Assembly: GCA_035628645.1 (NCBI GenBank) | Contig: DASPJL010000108.1 | Location: 20,695-84,694, forward strand | Origin: DASPJL01 sp035628645 | GTDB taxonomy: Bacteria; Bacteroidota; Bacteroidia; Cytophagales; Cyclobacteriaceae | Length of the DNA stretch: 64,000 bases | Direction of reading: 5' to 3' | Shown here: one piece after another, positions 26,266-34,698 of the stretch | Numbering within the stretch: the stretch's first letter is position 1 | How the letters are laid out: the number at the start of each line of letters is the position of its first letter | The notes under the pieces: model-generated | Databases searched by the model: none | The model's input: the letters and a program-made list of their open reading frames with translations, nothing else | Told to the model about the DNA's origin: nothing | Translations under genes and position numbers: made by a program

Positions 26266-27606
26266 ATGAAAACAACTTTAATAACCAACGCAAATATAGT
26301 TAATGACGGAAAGCAATTTATTTCTGACGTTTTTATAAAAGCCGGTAAAATAGAAAAGATAGACTCAAATCTTTCGGGCCAAAATGCTGCAATTGTTATT
26401 GATGCTAAAGGCAAACATCTGATTCCTGGTATTATTGATGATCAGGTTCACTTTAGGGAGCCTGGTCTCACTCACAAAGCAAATATTTATTCTGAAGCTA
26501 AAGCAGCTGTAGCAGGAGGAGTCACTTCCTTTATGGAAATGCCTAATACTGTTCCGAATGCGCTTACTCAAAAATTACTAGAAGACAAGTATGCAATTGC
26601 TTCACAAACCGCTCTTGCAAATTACTCCTTTTATATGGGCGCTTCAAATGATAACCTGGAAGAAGTACTAAAGACAGACAAATCAAAGGTTTGCGGAGTG
26701 AAGATTTTTATGGGCTCATCGACAGGGAATATGCTGGTTGATTCTAGTGAAGTTCTTGAAAGATTATTTAAAAACGTAGATGTCCTTATTGCCACCCATT
26801 GTGAAGATGAAATGACAATCAGAAATAACGTTCAACGCTATAAGGAAATGTATGGAGATGACGTACTGACTGAAGTTCATGCTGAAATCCGAAATGAGGA
26901 AGCCTGCTTTAAATCCTCTTCCTTTGCAGTAGATCTGGCCAAAAAATATAAAACAAGACTTCACATTCTTCATATTACTACAGCGGAAGAATTGTCCTTA
27001 TTTGATAATAAAACTCCTCTAAAAGAAAAATTGATCACAGCGGAAGTCTGCGTTCATCATTTATGGTTTGATAAAAGCGATTATAGAAGCTTAGGGACAA
27101 AAATCAAGTGCAATCCTTCAATAAAGGAAAGCAGACATAAAAAGGCGCTTCTTCGGGGGCTGCTAAATAATTCCCTTGATATAATTGCAACGGATCACGC
27201 ACCTCATACTTTGGAAGAAAAAAATCAAAATTATTGGAATGCGCCTTCTGGATTACCCTTGGTTCAGCATCCATTATTAATGATGCTTGAATTTTATAAA
27301 AATGGAGAGATTACTTTGGAAAAAATAGTAGAGAAAATGTGTCATGCTCCTGCAGATTGTTTTAATGTAGCCGAAAGAGGGTTTATAAAAGAAGGTTATT
27401 GGGCAGACCTGGTTTTGTTGGATCTTAATAAAAACTATACTGTACAAAAGGAAAATATTTTTTACAAATGCGGTTGGTCTCCTCTTGAAGGTCATACTTT
27501 CGGTTCATCCATTACGCATACCTTGGTTAATGGAAATATTGTTTTCCAAAATGGAATATTTGACGAATCGAATAAAGGACAAAGATTATTATTTGATAGA
27601 AATTGA
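26266..27606 (+). CDS. pyrC: Dihydroorotase
   Basis: Cyclises carbamoyl-aspartate to dihydroorotate in pyrimidine synthesis. The 446-residue amidohydrolase has the metal ligands in DDQVHFREPGLTHKANI, the bridging-Lys region CGVKIFMGSS, His in ATHCEDE and HILHITTAEELSLF, and the catalytic Asp in IATDHAPHTLEEK. Long class I dihydroorotases of this kind are common in Bacteroidota; allantoinase is the close alternative but no purine-catabolic neighbour is present. The C-terminus faces the LysR gene 19 bases away. Confidence 0.88.
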   Translation: MKTTLITNANIVNDGKQFISDVFIKAGKIEKIDSNLSGQNAAIVIDAKGKHLIPGIIDDQVHFREPGLTHKANIYSEAKAAVAGGVTSFMEMPNTVPNALTQKLLEDKYAIASQTALANYSFYMGASNDNLEEVLKTDKSKVCGVKIFMGSSTGNMLVDSSEVLERLFKNVDVLIATHCEDEMTIRNNVQRYKEMYGDDVLTEVHAEIRNEEACFKSSSFAVDLAKKYKTRLHILHITTAEELSLFDNKTPLKEKLITAEVCVHHLWFDKSDYRSLGTKIKCNPSIKESRHKKALLRGLLNNSLDIIATDHAPHTLEEKNQNYWNAPSGLPLVQHPLLMMLEFYKNGEITLEKIVEKMCHAPADCFNVAERGFIKEGYWADLVLLDLNKNYTVQKENIFYKCGWSPLEGHTFGSSITHTLVNGNIVFQNGIFDESNKGQRLLFDRN

Positions 27607-27625
27607 TTTAAGAAGAACAGGTGAT

Positions 27626-28528
27626 TTATTTCGAAACAAACTGTTTTTTAGTAAAATCTGCAAGTGACGAAATAAACTCCTTTATATATTCCGGGATATC
27701 AGGAACATTCAGTGTTGCCGCGTACCATGTTCTTTTAAAACCGCCCTCATTTATTGGTAAAATCATCAATTCACTTTTGTTTAAATAGGGTAAAACTGCC
27801 CACTTCGCCATAACAGTGATGCCGAGTTTTGCTTTTACCATTTCAATAATTGCCTCAGTCAAATCAATTTTTGTAATTCTTGATGGCAAATATTCAGCAT
27901 TTTCAAATATGTGTTTAAAGGTTTGGCTTTCTTCTACATTTGCCGAATACATGATATAGTTTTCATTAATAAAATCTTTTGCGGAGATAAATTTCAAATT
28001 CGTCCACGCGTGATCCCTTGGAAAGACAGCCACCACTTCATCTTCAAAAAGAGGGTGGAATAAGAAATTAGGATTTTCATTCAGATGATTAACAATTGCA
28101 ATTTCAAGTTTACCTTCCTGCAAAAATTCTAGTGGTTTTCTGGTTGCTTCAGCTACTATTCTAAATTCTACTTTAGGCCTTTTTATATAAAATGATTTTA
28201 AAGAGGAGGATAACCAGTAATAGCTTGTATAGCATTGTGTGCTTAGCCTGATTAGGCCAGAATCTTCTGAAATTATCCTTTTTAGGTCATTATTGTTTTT
28301 CTCGATTTCGTCGAGTATAGAGTTAGCAGTTTTTAGCAGACGCTCCCCGGCAGGAGTGAGTAGCATTTGCTTGTTTATTCTAAAAAAGAACCTTGTTTTA
28401 TACTCTTCCTCAATTTCTTTTACCTGATGGCTTAAGGCCGATTGTGTCAAAAAAAGTTTATTGGCTGCCCTGGTTAAACTTTTATATTCTGCAACCGCTT
28501 TAACAAGTTTTAAATGCCGTATCTCCAT
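27626..28528 (-). CDS. LysR-family transcriptional regulator (MetR-like)
   Basis: A 300-residue regulator with the N-terminal winged HTH (MEIRHLKLVKAVAEYKSLTRAANKLFLTQSALSHQVKEIE) and a periplasmic-binding-protein-like effector domain from about residue 90. The N-terminal wording resembles MetR, which responds to homocysteine, but no methionine-pathway gene is adjacent. LysR proteins often control a divergent gene; the gene upstream in the opposite direction is the small heat-shock protein, 260 bases away. Confidence 0.85.
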   Translation of the reverse strand: MEIRHLKLVKAVAEYKSLTRAANKLFLTQSALSHQVKEIEEEYKTRFFFRINKQMLLTPAGERLLKTANSILDEIEKNNNDLKRIISEDSGLIRLSTQCYTSYYWLSSSLKSFYIKRPKVEFRIVAEATRKPLEFLQEGKLEIAIVNHLNENPNFLFHPLFEDEVVAVFPRDHAWTNLKFISAKDFINENYIMYSANVEESQTFKHIFENAEYLPSRITKIDLTEAIIEMVKAKLGITVMAKWAVLPYLNKSELMILPINEGGFKRTWYAATLNVPDIPEYIKEFISSLADFTKKQFVSK

Positions 28529-28683
28529 TAAGTTTACTGTTTATTTTTAATCTGCATCTGAGCAAATCTTAAGCAATATAATATTCTTAAAATAAATTTA
28601 CCCGATGACGACACTACGGTCTTTTCACATTTTGATTTTATGTTGAATTGAAAGTTTTGATAATCTTATTTCACGTCATAAAG

Positions 28684-28705
28684 GCATAAGGATTTCTTCT
28701 TATGC
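28684..28705. promoter_or_regulatory. Inverted repeat upstream of the hsp20-like gene
   Basis: GCATAAG (28684-28690) and CTTATGC (28699-28705) form a 7-bp inverted repeat with an eight-base spacer, just upstream of the predicted promoter and between two divergent genes. A binding site for the LysR protein or a stress regulator is possible. Confidence 0.35.
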
Positions 28706-28710
28706 GTCGT

Positions 28711-28742
28711 TTTGACAGCTTTCTTAAGTTTTTCTTTCTTTG
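28711..28742 (+). promoter_or_regulatory. Promoter of the hsp20-like gene
   Basis: TTTG (28711-28714), a 20-base spacer, then TTTCTTTG (28735-28742), one mismatch from TAnnTTTG and followed by CA. Transcription would start near 28749, at the left end of a perfect palindrome, TTTGTTTAAACAAA (28750-28763), which could be an operator. Confidence 0.5.
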
Positions 28743-28788
28743 CATAATGTTTGTTTAAACAAATGATAAATAAAAAGAAAGGGAAAAA

Positions 28789-29184
28789 ATGAAATCTGTA
28801 AATAAAAATCAAATGAAACAATTGGCTCATCAATTTAACTTGATGAATACAGTTGGGGGAGGAGTTAGTAAAACATCAGTTGAGGTTTTAGATTTTGAGG
28901 ACAAAACAGAACTGAAAATATTCGCTCCCGGGGTAAATCCAGAAGCCTTTAAAATATTCATTAATAATAACCAACTGATGGTTTTTTCAGTAATTTCGGA
29001 GAATGAAGCATCTATTCAATCCTTTATAGCTCCATTATTCAGCAGAAGCTGGGTTCTGCCTCCATATATTGATGATGAACAAATAGAGGCCTTGCAAGAC
29101 GGCAACATCTTGAAAATTGTTTTGCCTTTTAAAAATGCTTCTAAACAAAACATCAGAAAAATTGACATAAGAAATAACTTCTAA
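28789..29184 (+). CDS. Small heat-shock protein, Hsp20/alpha-crystallin family
   Basis: A 131-residue ATP-independent chaperone-like protein. The alpha-crystallin fold spans about residues 25-125 (SVEVLDFEDKTELKIFAPGVNPEAFKIFINNNQLMVFS ... SRSWVLPPYIDDEQIEALQDGNILKIVLPF), with the closing A-x-x-x-GxLxI-type strand as ALQDGNILKIVLP. It lacks the usual C-terminal IXI tail, ending in RKIDIRNNF instead, so its oligomer may differ. A promoter and palindrome lie upstream. Confidence 0.85.
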   Translation: MKSVNKNQMKQLAHQFNLMNTVGGGVSKTSVEVLDFEDKTELKIFAPGVNPEAFKIFINNNQLMVFSVISENEASIQSFIAPLFSRSWVLPPYIDDEQIEALQDGNILKIVLPFKNASKQNIRKIDIRNNF

Positions 29185-29215
29185 AATGCTTTTGTGCCAG
29201 GATGAGGGTTAAGAT

Positions 29216-29710
29216 CTATAGATTTAGCAACTCTTCCTGGCACACCATTTTTACCATTTCCTCGAGATATATTTTATCCGTTTCGTCAAACTGATCGAGT
29301 TTATCACTATCCACATCCAGTACAAAAGCTACCTTTCCTTCAATTATTCCAGGTATTACAATTTCTGATTTCGATGCTGAACTACAAGCAATATGTCCGG
29401 GAAATTTATCCACATCAGGAACAATAATGGTTTCTTTTTTTGAATAAGAAGCGCCACAAACACCTTTATTAAAATCTATCCTTGTACAAGCGATTGGACC
29501 TTGAAAAGGCCCAAGTACCAACTGATTTTCCTTTGTGAGATAATAACCCACCCAAAAGAAATTAAATACTGATTTTAAAGCAGCGGCTGTATTTGCCATG
29601 TTAGCAATCAAATCTTTTTCTCCGGAAATCAGCGCTTTTATTTGAGGAAGAAGCGCTTCATATTTTTCTTTTTTGTCTTCCGTTTCAGGAATATAGATTT
29701 CTTCAGCCAT
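29216..29710 (-). CDS. msrC: Free methionine-(R)-sulfoxide reductase (GAF-domain)
   Basis: Reduces free methionine-R-sulfoxide, an oxidative repair function. The 164-residue protein is one GAF domain with FFWVGYYL, GPFQGPIACTRIDFNKGVCGASY and FPGHIACSSASKSEIVIPG, holding the three cysteines (IACT, GVCG, IACS) known to be needed for catalysis in fRMsr. Length is typical. It ends six bases before the ribD start... on the same strand it lies directly downstream of ribD with a five-base gap, so both are probably in one transcript. Confidence 0.9.
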   Translation of the reverse strand: MAEEIYIPETEDKKEKYEALLPQIKALISGEKDLIANMANTAAALKSVFNFFWVGYYLTKENQLVLGPFQGPIACTRIDFNKGVCGASYSKKETIIVPDVDKFPGHIACSSASKSEIVIPGIIEGKVAFVLDVDSDKLDQFDETDKIYLEEMVKMVCQEELLNL

Positions 29711-29715
29711 CTTTT

Positions 29716-30747
29716 TTAAATTTTAGGTCTGTAAATTTTTAAAGTGTTGTCCAGGATTTTTTCTTCCGATATCAACACACCTTCAATTTGGGGAGCCTTT
29801 ATCCCTTTACCAAAAACTGCTTTACTCCGAAAACAACGTATTTCATCCCACATATTTATCTTCATAAATTCATCCATTAATTTTGCACCACCTTCTACTA
29901 TAACGGATTGAATTTGCCTCCTATAAAGATCTTCTAAAATTTGAGGAAGGACAGGTAAAGAATAATCCAGCTTTATATACTGATTATATTCTTGTGATTC
30001 ATCCCGTGTTGAGTTATAACATAAAGTTGTTTGGCTAGTATCAAAAATATTTAAAGTTTTAGGTAAGGATAAGTTTCTATCAATTACAATACGAATAGGA
30101 GAACTTCCAACCCAATGCCTGACATTTAATTGCGGATTGTCGTAAAAAGCTGTTTTTGTTCCTACCATAATAGAATCTTCCTCCGCTCTCCATTTGTGGA
30201 CCAGCTTTCTGGACAATTCATTGCTGATCCATTTTGAGGAGAAATCTTCCCGGGCAATAAAGCCATCAGATGTTTCTGCCCATTTCAGAATAATGAAAGG
30301 CCGTTTGTTTTCCAGGAAATTAAAGAACCGTTTATTTAGGTCCCTCCCCTCTGTTTCCATAACTCCTGATATTACTTCAGTGCCTGCTTCTTTAAGTTTG
30401 ATTATTCCTTTCCCGCCAACCAATGGATTTGAGTCGACATTACAAATGACAACTTTGGGAATTTTATGTTTAATAATTAAATCGGCACAGGGCGGAGTCT
30501 TTCCCCAATGCGAACAAGGCTCGAGTGTAACCACCAATGTGCTTTCATTCAATAAACTTTTATCTTCTACGTCGTCAACCGCATTTACTTCGGCATGAGG
30601 GTCACCATAGGATTTGTGCCATCCTTCCCCTATTATTTTATCTTTATGAACTATAACACAGCCGACCATTGGATTAGGACTAACCTTTCCTCTTCCATAC
30701 CCGGCCAGCTCTAATGCCCTTTTCATATAGATAGAATACTCTTCCAT
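29716..30747 (-). CDS. ribD: Bifunctional riboflavin deaminase/reductase RibD
   Basis: Catalyses the deamination and sugar reduction steps of riboflavin synthesis. The 343-residue protein has an N-terminal zinc deaminase (GDPHAEVNAV and LEPCSHWGKTPPCADLI) and a C-terminal reductase domain starting near residue 150 (ILKWAETSDGFIAR, SIMVGTKTAFYDNP, SVIVEGGAKLMDEFM). Both halves look intact. No FMN riboswitch is visible in the 19-base gap to the divergent prmC. Confidence 0.95.
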   Translation of the reverse strand: MEEYSIYMKRALELAGYGRGKVSPNPMVGCVIVHKDKIIGEGWHKSYGDPHAEVNAVDDVEDKSLLNESTLVVTLEPCSHWGKTPPCADLIIKHKIPKVVICNVDSNPLVGGKGIIKLKEAGTEVISGVMETEGRDLNKRFFNFLENKRPFIILKWAETSDGFIAREDFSSKWISNELSRKLVHKWRAEEDSIMVGTKTAFYDNPQLNVRHWVGSSPIRIVIDRNLSLPKTLNIFDTSQTTLCYNSTRDESQEYNQYIKLDYSLPVLPQILEDLYRRQIQSVIVEGGAKLMDEFMKINMWDEIRCFRSKAVFGKGIKAPQIEGVLISEEKILDNTLKIYRPKI

Positions 30748-30766
30748 ACAATGCTTAATTTGTAAA

Positions 30767-31666
30767 TTGCAAGATAACCAAGTTATAAAGCAATTGGATA
30801 ATTCAATCTCTTCTAAATACCTTTTTGAAAAAATTCAGAAGGAATTGACTTCTGTTTACGAAATCAATGAGACCCAATCCATTGCTTCTTTAGTCTTGGA
30901 AAAACTTTTCGGAATAAGTAGATCAGCCATCATTCTTGATAAAAATATAAAAGGATTTAGTAAAGAGACTGAAAAAAAACTTGACCAAATAATTTTAAGG
31001 TTAAGAAATTCAGAGCCTATTCAATATGTGCTCGGCGAAACTGAATTTTATGGGAAGATAATGAAAGTAAGTCCGGCCGTACTTATTCCAAGACCTGAAA
31101 CAGAAGAATTGGTTGATTTAATCATAAAAGAAAATTACAAAAGGGAAGATTTGAAAATCCTGGATATTTGTACCGGAAGCGGATGTATCGCCATCGCCCT
31201 TCAAACCAATCTTAAGAATAACTCAACATTTGCCTTAGATATTTCACAGAAAGCAATCCATATGGCTGCTCGAAATGCCATAGAGAACCAGTCGCGAATA
31301 AACCTTCGTGAATGCGATATACTTAAGGAAGAAATTCCGTGGCAGAAAATTTCCTTTGATATAATAGTGAGTAATCCGCCTTATATTGGAGAATCAGAAA
31401 GGCGCTTGATGCAAAAAAATGTATTGGATCATGAACCTTCGTTGGCGCTTTTTGTAAAAGATACTGCTCCGTTAATTTTTTATGAAAGAATCATAAAGCT
31501 GAGCAAAACATGTCTGGTAAAAGGAGGAAGACTTTATTTTGAAATAAATGAAAGGTTTGGAGATGAAATCAGCGCCCTATTTTCAGATAACGGATTTAAA
31601 GATGTTGAAATAATAAAAGACCTCAGCGGAAAGGATAGAATTGCCAAAGGAAGTTATAATCCCTAA
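30767..31666 (+). CDS. prmC: Peptide chain release factor N5-glutamine methyltransferase
   Basis: Methylates the Gln of the GGQ motif in release factors. The 299-residue protein has the helical N-terminal domain, the linker QYVLGETEFYGKIMKVSPAVLIPRPETEELVD, SAM motif LDICTGSGCIAIALQ and the NPPYIGESE catalytic motif. The open frame begins with TTG 30767 and there is no ATG near the N-terminus; TTG 30794 is an alternative that fits the family length a little better. It is divergent from ribD. Confidence 0.9.
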   Translation: MQDNQVIKQLDNSISSKYLFEKIQKELTSVYEINETQSIASLVLEKLFGISRSAIILDKNIKGFSKETEKKLDQIILRLRNSEPIQYVLGETEFYGKIMKVSPAVLIPRPETEELVDLIIKENYKREDLKILDICTGSGCIAIALQTNLKNNSTFALDISQKAIHMAARNAIENQSRINLRECDILKEEIPWQKISFDIIVSNPPYIGESERRLMQKNVLDHEPSLALFVKDTAPLIFYERIIKLSKTCLVKGGRLYFEINERFGDEISALFSDNGFKDVEIIKDLSGKDRIAKGSYNP

Positions 31667-31792
31667 TTAATTCTGACAAATAAAATATTTTTTCCAGTCT
31701 ATCCGTATTTACTACTCTTTTTAGGTTGATTCATTTCTAAAAACAAGACATTAACTGTCAATGTGTCACCAAATATCTTTATGTTTTCTGAC

Positions 31793-31808
31793 TGGCATAA
31801 CCCTTGTA
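31793..31808 (+). promoter_or_regulatory. Sigma-54-like sequence before dnaK
   Basis: TGGCATAACCCTTGTA resembles the TGGCAC-N5-TTGCA consensus, keeping the -24 GG and the spacing but with T for C in the -12 GC, which weakens the call. It lies 53 bases before the dnaK ATG. A match by chance is quite possible. Confidence 0.2.
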
Positions 31809-31861
31809 AATCAATGGAGAGAACAAGAATAAATTTATAGATATTAAAATAAATAATAAAC

Positions 31862-33790
31862 ATGGGAAAAATTATAGGAATTGACTTAGGAACTACAAAC
31901 TCTTGTGTTGCAGTGATGGAGGGTAATGAGCCAGTCGTTATTCAAAACAGTGAAGGTCGGAGAATTACTCCTTCTATTGTAGCCTTTCTACCGAATGGTG
32001 AGAGAAAAGTAGGAGATCCGGCCAAAAGACAAGCCATTACAAATCCCACAAATACAATTTCTTCCATCAAGCGTTTCATGGGTAAAAAGTATTCAGATGT
32101 ATCCCATGAGCTTAAAAGTGTTACATATAATGTGACTCGGGGAGATAATGATACTCCAAGAGTTAAAATAGGAGATAGGCTTTATACACCTCAGGAGCTT
32201 TCTGCGATGATTCTTCAAAAGATGAAAACTACAGCAGAAGATTACCTGGGAACGACAGTCACTGAAGCTGTAATTACGGTTCCTGCTTACTTTAATGATG
32301 CTGAAAGGCAAGCCACTAAAGAAGCAGGTCAAATTGCAGGATTGGATGTAAAAAGAATAATTAATGAACCTACTGCCGCCGCTTTAGCTTATGGTATGGA
32401 TAAGAAGAATAAGGACATGAAAATCGCCGTATTCGACTTAGGAGGAGGTACTTTTGACATTTCAATATTGGAATTGGGTGATGGGGTATTTGAAGTGAAA
32501 TCAACAGATGGCGATACTCACTTGGGTGGAGACGATTTTGACGAAGTAATCATTAACTGGTTAGCGGAAGAATTCAAAAATGATGAAGGTGGCATTGACT
32601 TAAGAAAAGACCCGATGGCACATCAAAGACTGAAAGAAGCTGCTGAAAAAGCCAAAATAGAACTTTCAAGTTCGACTTCAACTGAAATCAATCTTCCTTA
32701 CATTATGCCGGTTGATGGAATTCCAAAGCACTTGGTAAGAACATTGTCTAGAGCCAAATTTGAGCAATTGGCTGATAGTCTGATCAAAAGATCTCTTGAA
32801 CCTTGTAAAAAGGCGCTTAAAAATTCTGGATTTTCAACCTCAGAAATTGACGAAGTGATCTTAGTAGGAGGATCAACCCGTATCCCAAGGATACAGGAAG
32901 AAGTGGAGAAATTCTTCGGAAAGAAACCTTCTAAAGGAGTGAATCCTGATGAAGTTGTTGCAGTAGGTGCTGCAATTCAAGGTGGCGTATTAACAGGTGA
33001 AGTAAAAGATGTATTGCTTCTTGATGTAACACCACTTTCTTTAGGTATCGAAACTATGGGAGGAGTGTTTACTAAATTAATTGAAGCAAATACTACAATC
33101 CCAACTAAAAAATCTGAGGTGTTCTCTACTGCGTCAGATAATCAACCTTCTGTAGAAATTCATGTTCTTCAAGGAGAAAGAGCTATGGCAAGAGATAATA
33201 GAACCATTGGTAGGTTTCACCTGGATGGTATTCCGCCAGCTCCAAGAGGTGTTCCTCAGGTTGAAGTTACTTTTGATATAGATGCCAATGGTATACTCCA
33301 TGTATCTGCAAAAGATAAAGGAACAGGCAAAGAGCAAAAAATCAGAATAGAAGCTTCTTCAGGATTGACTGATGCTGAAATTGAAAAAATGAAAAATGAA
33401 GCTAAAGCCAATGAAGAATCTGACAAGAAAGAGAAAGAGAAAATAGATAAGCTAAATTCTGCAGACTCTATGATTTTCCAAACAGAGAAGCAGTTGAAGG
33501 AATATGGCGATAAGCTTTCAGCAGGAAATAAATCCGCAATAGAAGGTGCAGTTGCTAATCTTAAAACTGCCCATCAGTCTCAGGATATTGCCGGAATTGA
33601 TACAGCGCTCGAAGCCCTTAACAATGCATGGGCTGCAGCATCACAAGAAATGTATGCAGCTTCTCAAGGTGGCCCCGGCGGAGGTCCGGGAGCAGGTGAA
33701 GGTCAAGGTCCCGAAAACCAACAAGGACCGGCAGCCGACAATGTCACGGATGTAGATTATGAAGAAGTAAGCGGCGATAAGAATAGATAG
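31862..33790 (+). CDS. dnaK: Molecular chaperone DnaK (Hsp70)
   Basis: ATP-driven chaperone for nascent and stressed proteins. The 642-residue protein shows the three Hsp70 signatures: IGIDLGTTNSCVAVMEG, VFDLGGGTFDISIL and VILVGGSTRIPRIQE, the linker DVLLLDVTPLSLGIET, a full substrate-binding domain and a Gly/Pro/Gln-rich tail ending DVDYEEVSGDKNR. GrpE and DnaJ genes are not adjacent. It is alone, with about 195 bases upstream for control and a terminator downstream. Confidence 0.98.
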   Translation: MGKIIGIDLGTTNSCVAVMEGNEPVVIQNSEGRRITPSIVAFLPNGERKVGDPAKRQAITNPTNTISSIKRFMGKKYSDVSHELKSVTYNVTRGDNDTPRVKIGDRLYTPQELSAMILQKMKTTAEDYLGTTVTEAVITVPAYFNDAERQATKEAGQIAGLDVKRIINEPTAAALAYGMDKKNKDMKIAVFDLGGGTFDISILELGDGVFEVKSTDGDTHLGGDDFDEVIINWLAEEFKNDEGGIDLRKDPMAHQRLKEAAEKAKIELSSSTSTEINLPYIMPVDGIPKHLVRTLSRAKFEQLADSLIKRSLEPCKKALKNSGFSTSEIDEVILVGGSTRIPRIQEEVEKFFGKKPSKGVNPDEVVAVGAAIQGGVLTGEVKDVLLLDVTPLSLGIETMGGVFTKLIEANTTIPTKKSEVFSTASDNQPSVEIHVLQGERAMARDNRTIGRFHLDGIPPAPRGVPQVEVTFDIDANGILHVSAKDKGTGKEQKIRIEASSGLTDAEIEKMKNEAKANEESDKKEKEKIDKLNSADSMIFQTEKQLKEYGDKLSAGNKSAIEGAVANLKTAHQSQDIAGIDTALEALNNAWAAASQEMYAASQGGPGGGPGAGEGQGPENQQGPAADNVTDVDYEEVSGDKNR

Positions 33791-33813
33791 TAATCACTTT
33801 GAACTAGATTTTG

Positions 33814-33846
33814 AAAAGGCTGTCTCAAAAAAGAGATGGCCTTTTT
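33814..33846 (+). terminator. dnaK terminator
   Basis: AAAAGGC (33814-33820) pairs with GCCTTTT (33839-33845), with an inner TCTC/GAGA stem, followed by Ts, 24 bases after the dnaK stop. Confidence 0.8.
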
Positions 33847-33920
33847 ATATGATAAAGAAATAGGAAAATATATTATCTTATCTTATAGTTTCTATTAACC
33901 CCTAAGGTTCTTCATTTTAT

Positions 33921-34370
33921 CTAAAACTTCCTCACTAAAAACACCCCCGCAATCATTAACGCTATCCCCAGCACTCTATAAATATTAATCGACTTAACAG
34001 GGAATCCTAAAAAACCAAAGTGATCAAAGATCACTGAAAAAACCAGTTGACCGGCCACCAAAAATCCTAATGTATTTGCCGCGCCGATTTTGGGAGCGAC
34101 TATAATACTGGTAGCAATATAAAAAACACCTAGAAGTCCTCCTGAAAACTTCCACCAATCCAATTGACTTAAAGCCGAGAGTTGAGGAATGGATTGATAA
34201 CTGGTAATAAGCACATATACCACTAGTGCTACTGTGCCAACGAGAAACGAAATCAGTGACGAAATAGCTGGATTTTGTGTAAAATGATTTAATTGATTGT
34301 TTACTCCAATTTGGGTTACAGTAGCTAGTCCTGCAATTACTGCAAGTAGATAGAAAATTTCTTTAGGCAT
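33921..34370 (-). CDS. DMT-superfamily transporter, DUF606/YdcZ type
   Basis: A 149-residue integral membrane protein with about five hydrophobic helices, opening LLAVIAGLATVTQIGVNNQL and containing the QLVFSVIFDHFGFLGFP and YRVLGIALMIAGVFLVRKF blocks of the DUF606 half-size drug/metabolite transporters. Such proteins act as homo- or heterodimers; the substrate is unknown. It is convergent with dnaK. Confidence 0.8.
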   Translation of the reverse strand: MPKEIFYLLAVIAGLATVTQIGVNNQLNHFTQNPAISSLISFLVGTVALVVYVLITSYQSIPQLSALSQLDWWKFSGGLLGVFYIATSIIVAPKIGAANTLGFLVAGQLVFSVIFDHFGFLGFPVKSINIYRVLGIALMIAGVFLVRKF

Positions 34371-34639
34371 TTTATGAAACGAGAATAATTAGAAAATAAA
34401 GGGAGGAATTTATCAATATTAGTATTAAAATTAAAAGACTTAACCACCTTTTTGCACTTTTCTAATAATGCTAAAAAATGTGAGATTTTGATCAATACTT
34501 CCCTAAGACTTGTACTTTTTCCAGAAATTATCTGGTTTGTGCATTTCGCAAACTTCACCCGATTTCTGTGAGAATGGAAAGCCCAGGAAACCTTGCGTTC
34601 TTCGAAAAACTTTGCTTTCTGAGTGTGAACCTATAAGGC
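34371..34639. other. Intergenic region downstream of clpC
   Basis: About 270 bases upstream of the DMT transporter gene. A 73-codon antisense-like frame here is Lys/Phe-rich and unconvincing. I see no RNA gene or repeat. Confidence 0.4.
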
Positions 34640-34675
34640 AAAAAAATAACCCTTAAAACTTAATTTAAGGGTTAT
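34640..34675 (-). terminator. clpC intrinsic terminator
   Basis: On the minus strand a perfect 12-bp stem (34664-34675 with 34646-34657, ATAACCCTTAAA and its complement) around a six-base loop is followed by a run of seven Ts (34640-34646), 24 bases beyond the clpC stop. Confidence 0.85.
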
Positions 34676-34698
34676 AAATTATATTTTATAAACAGAGA

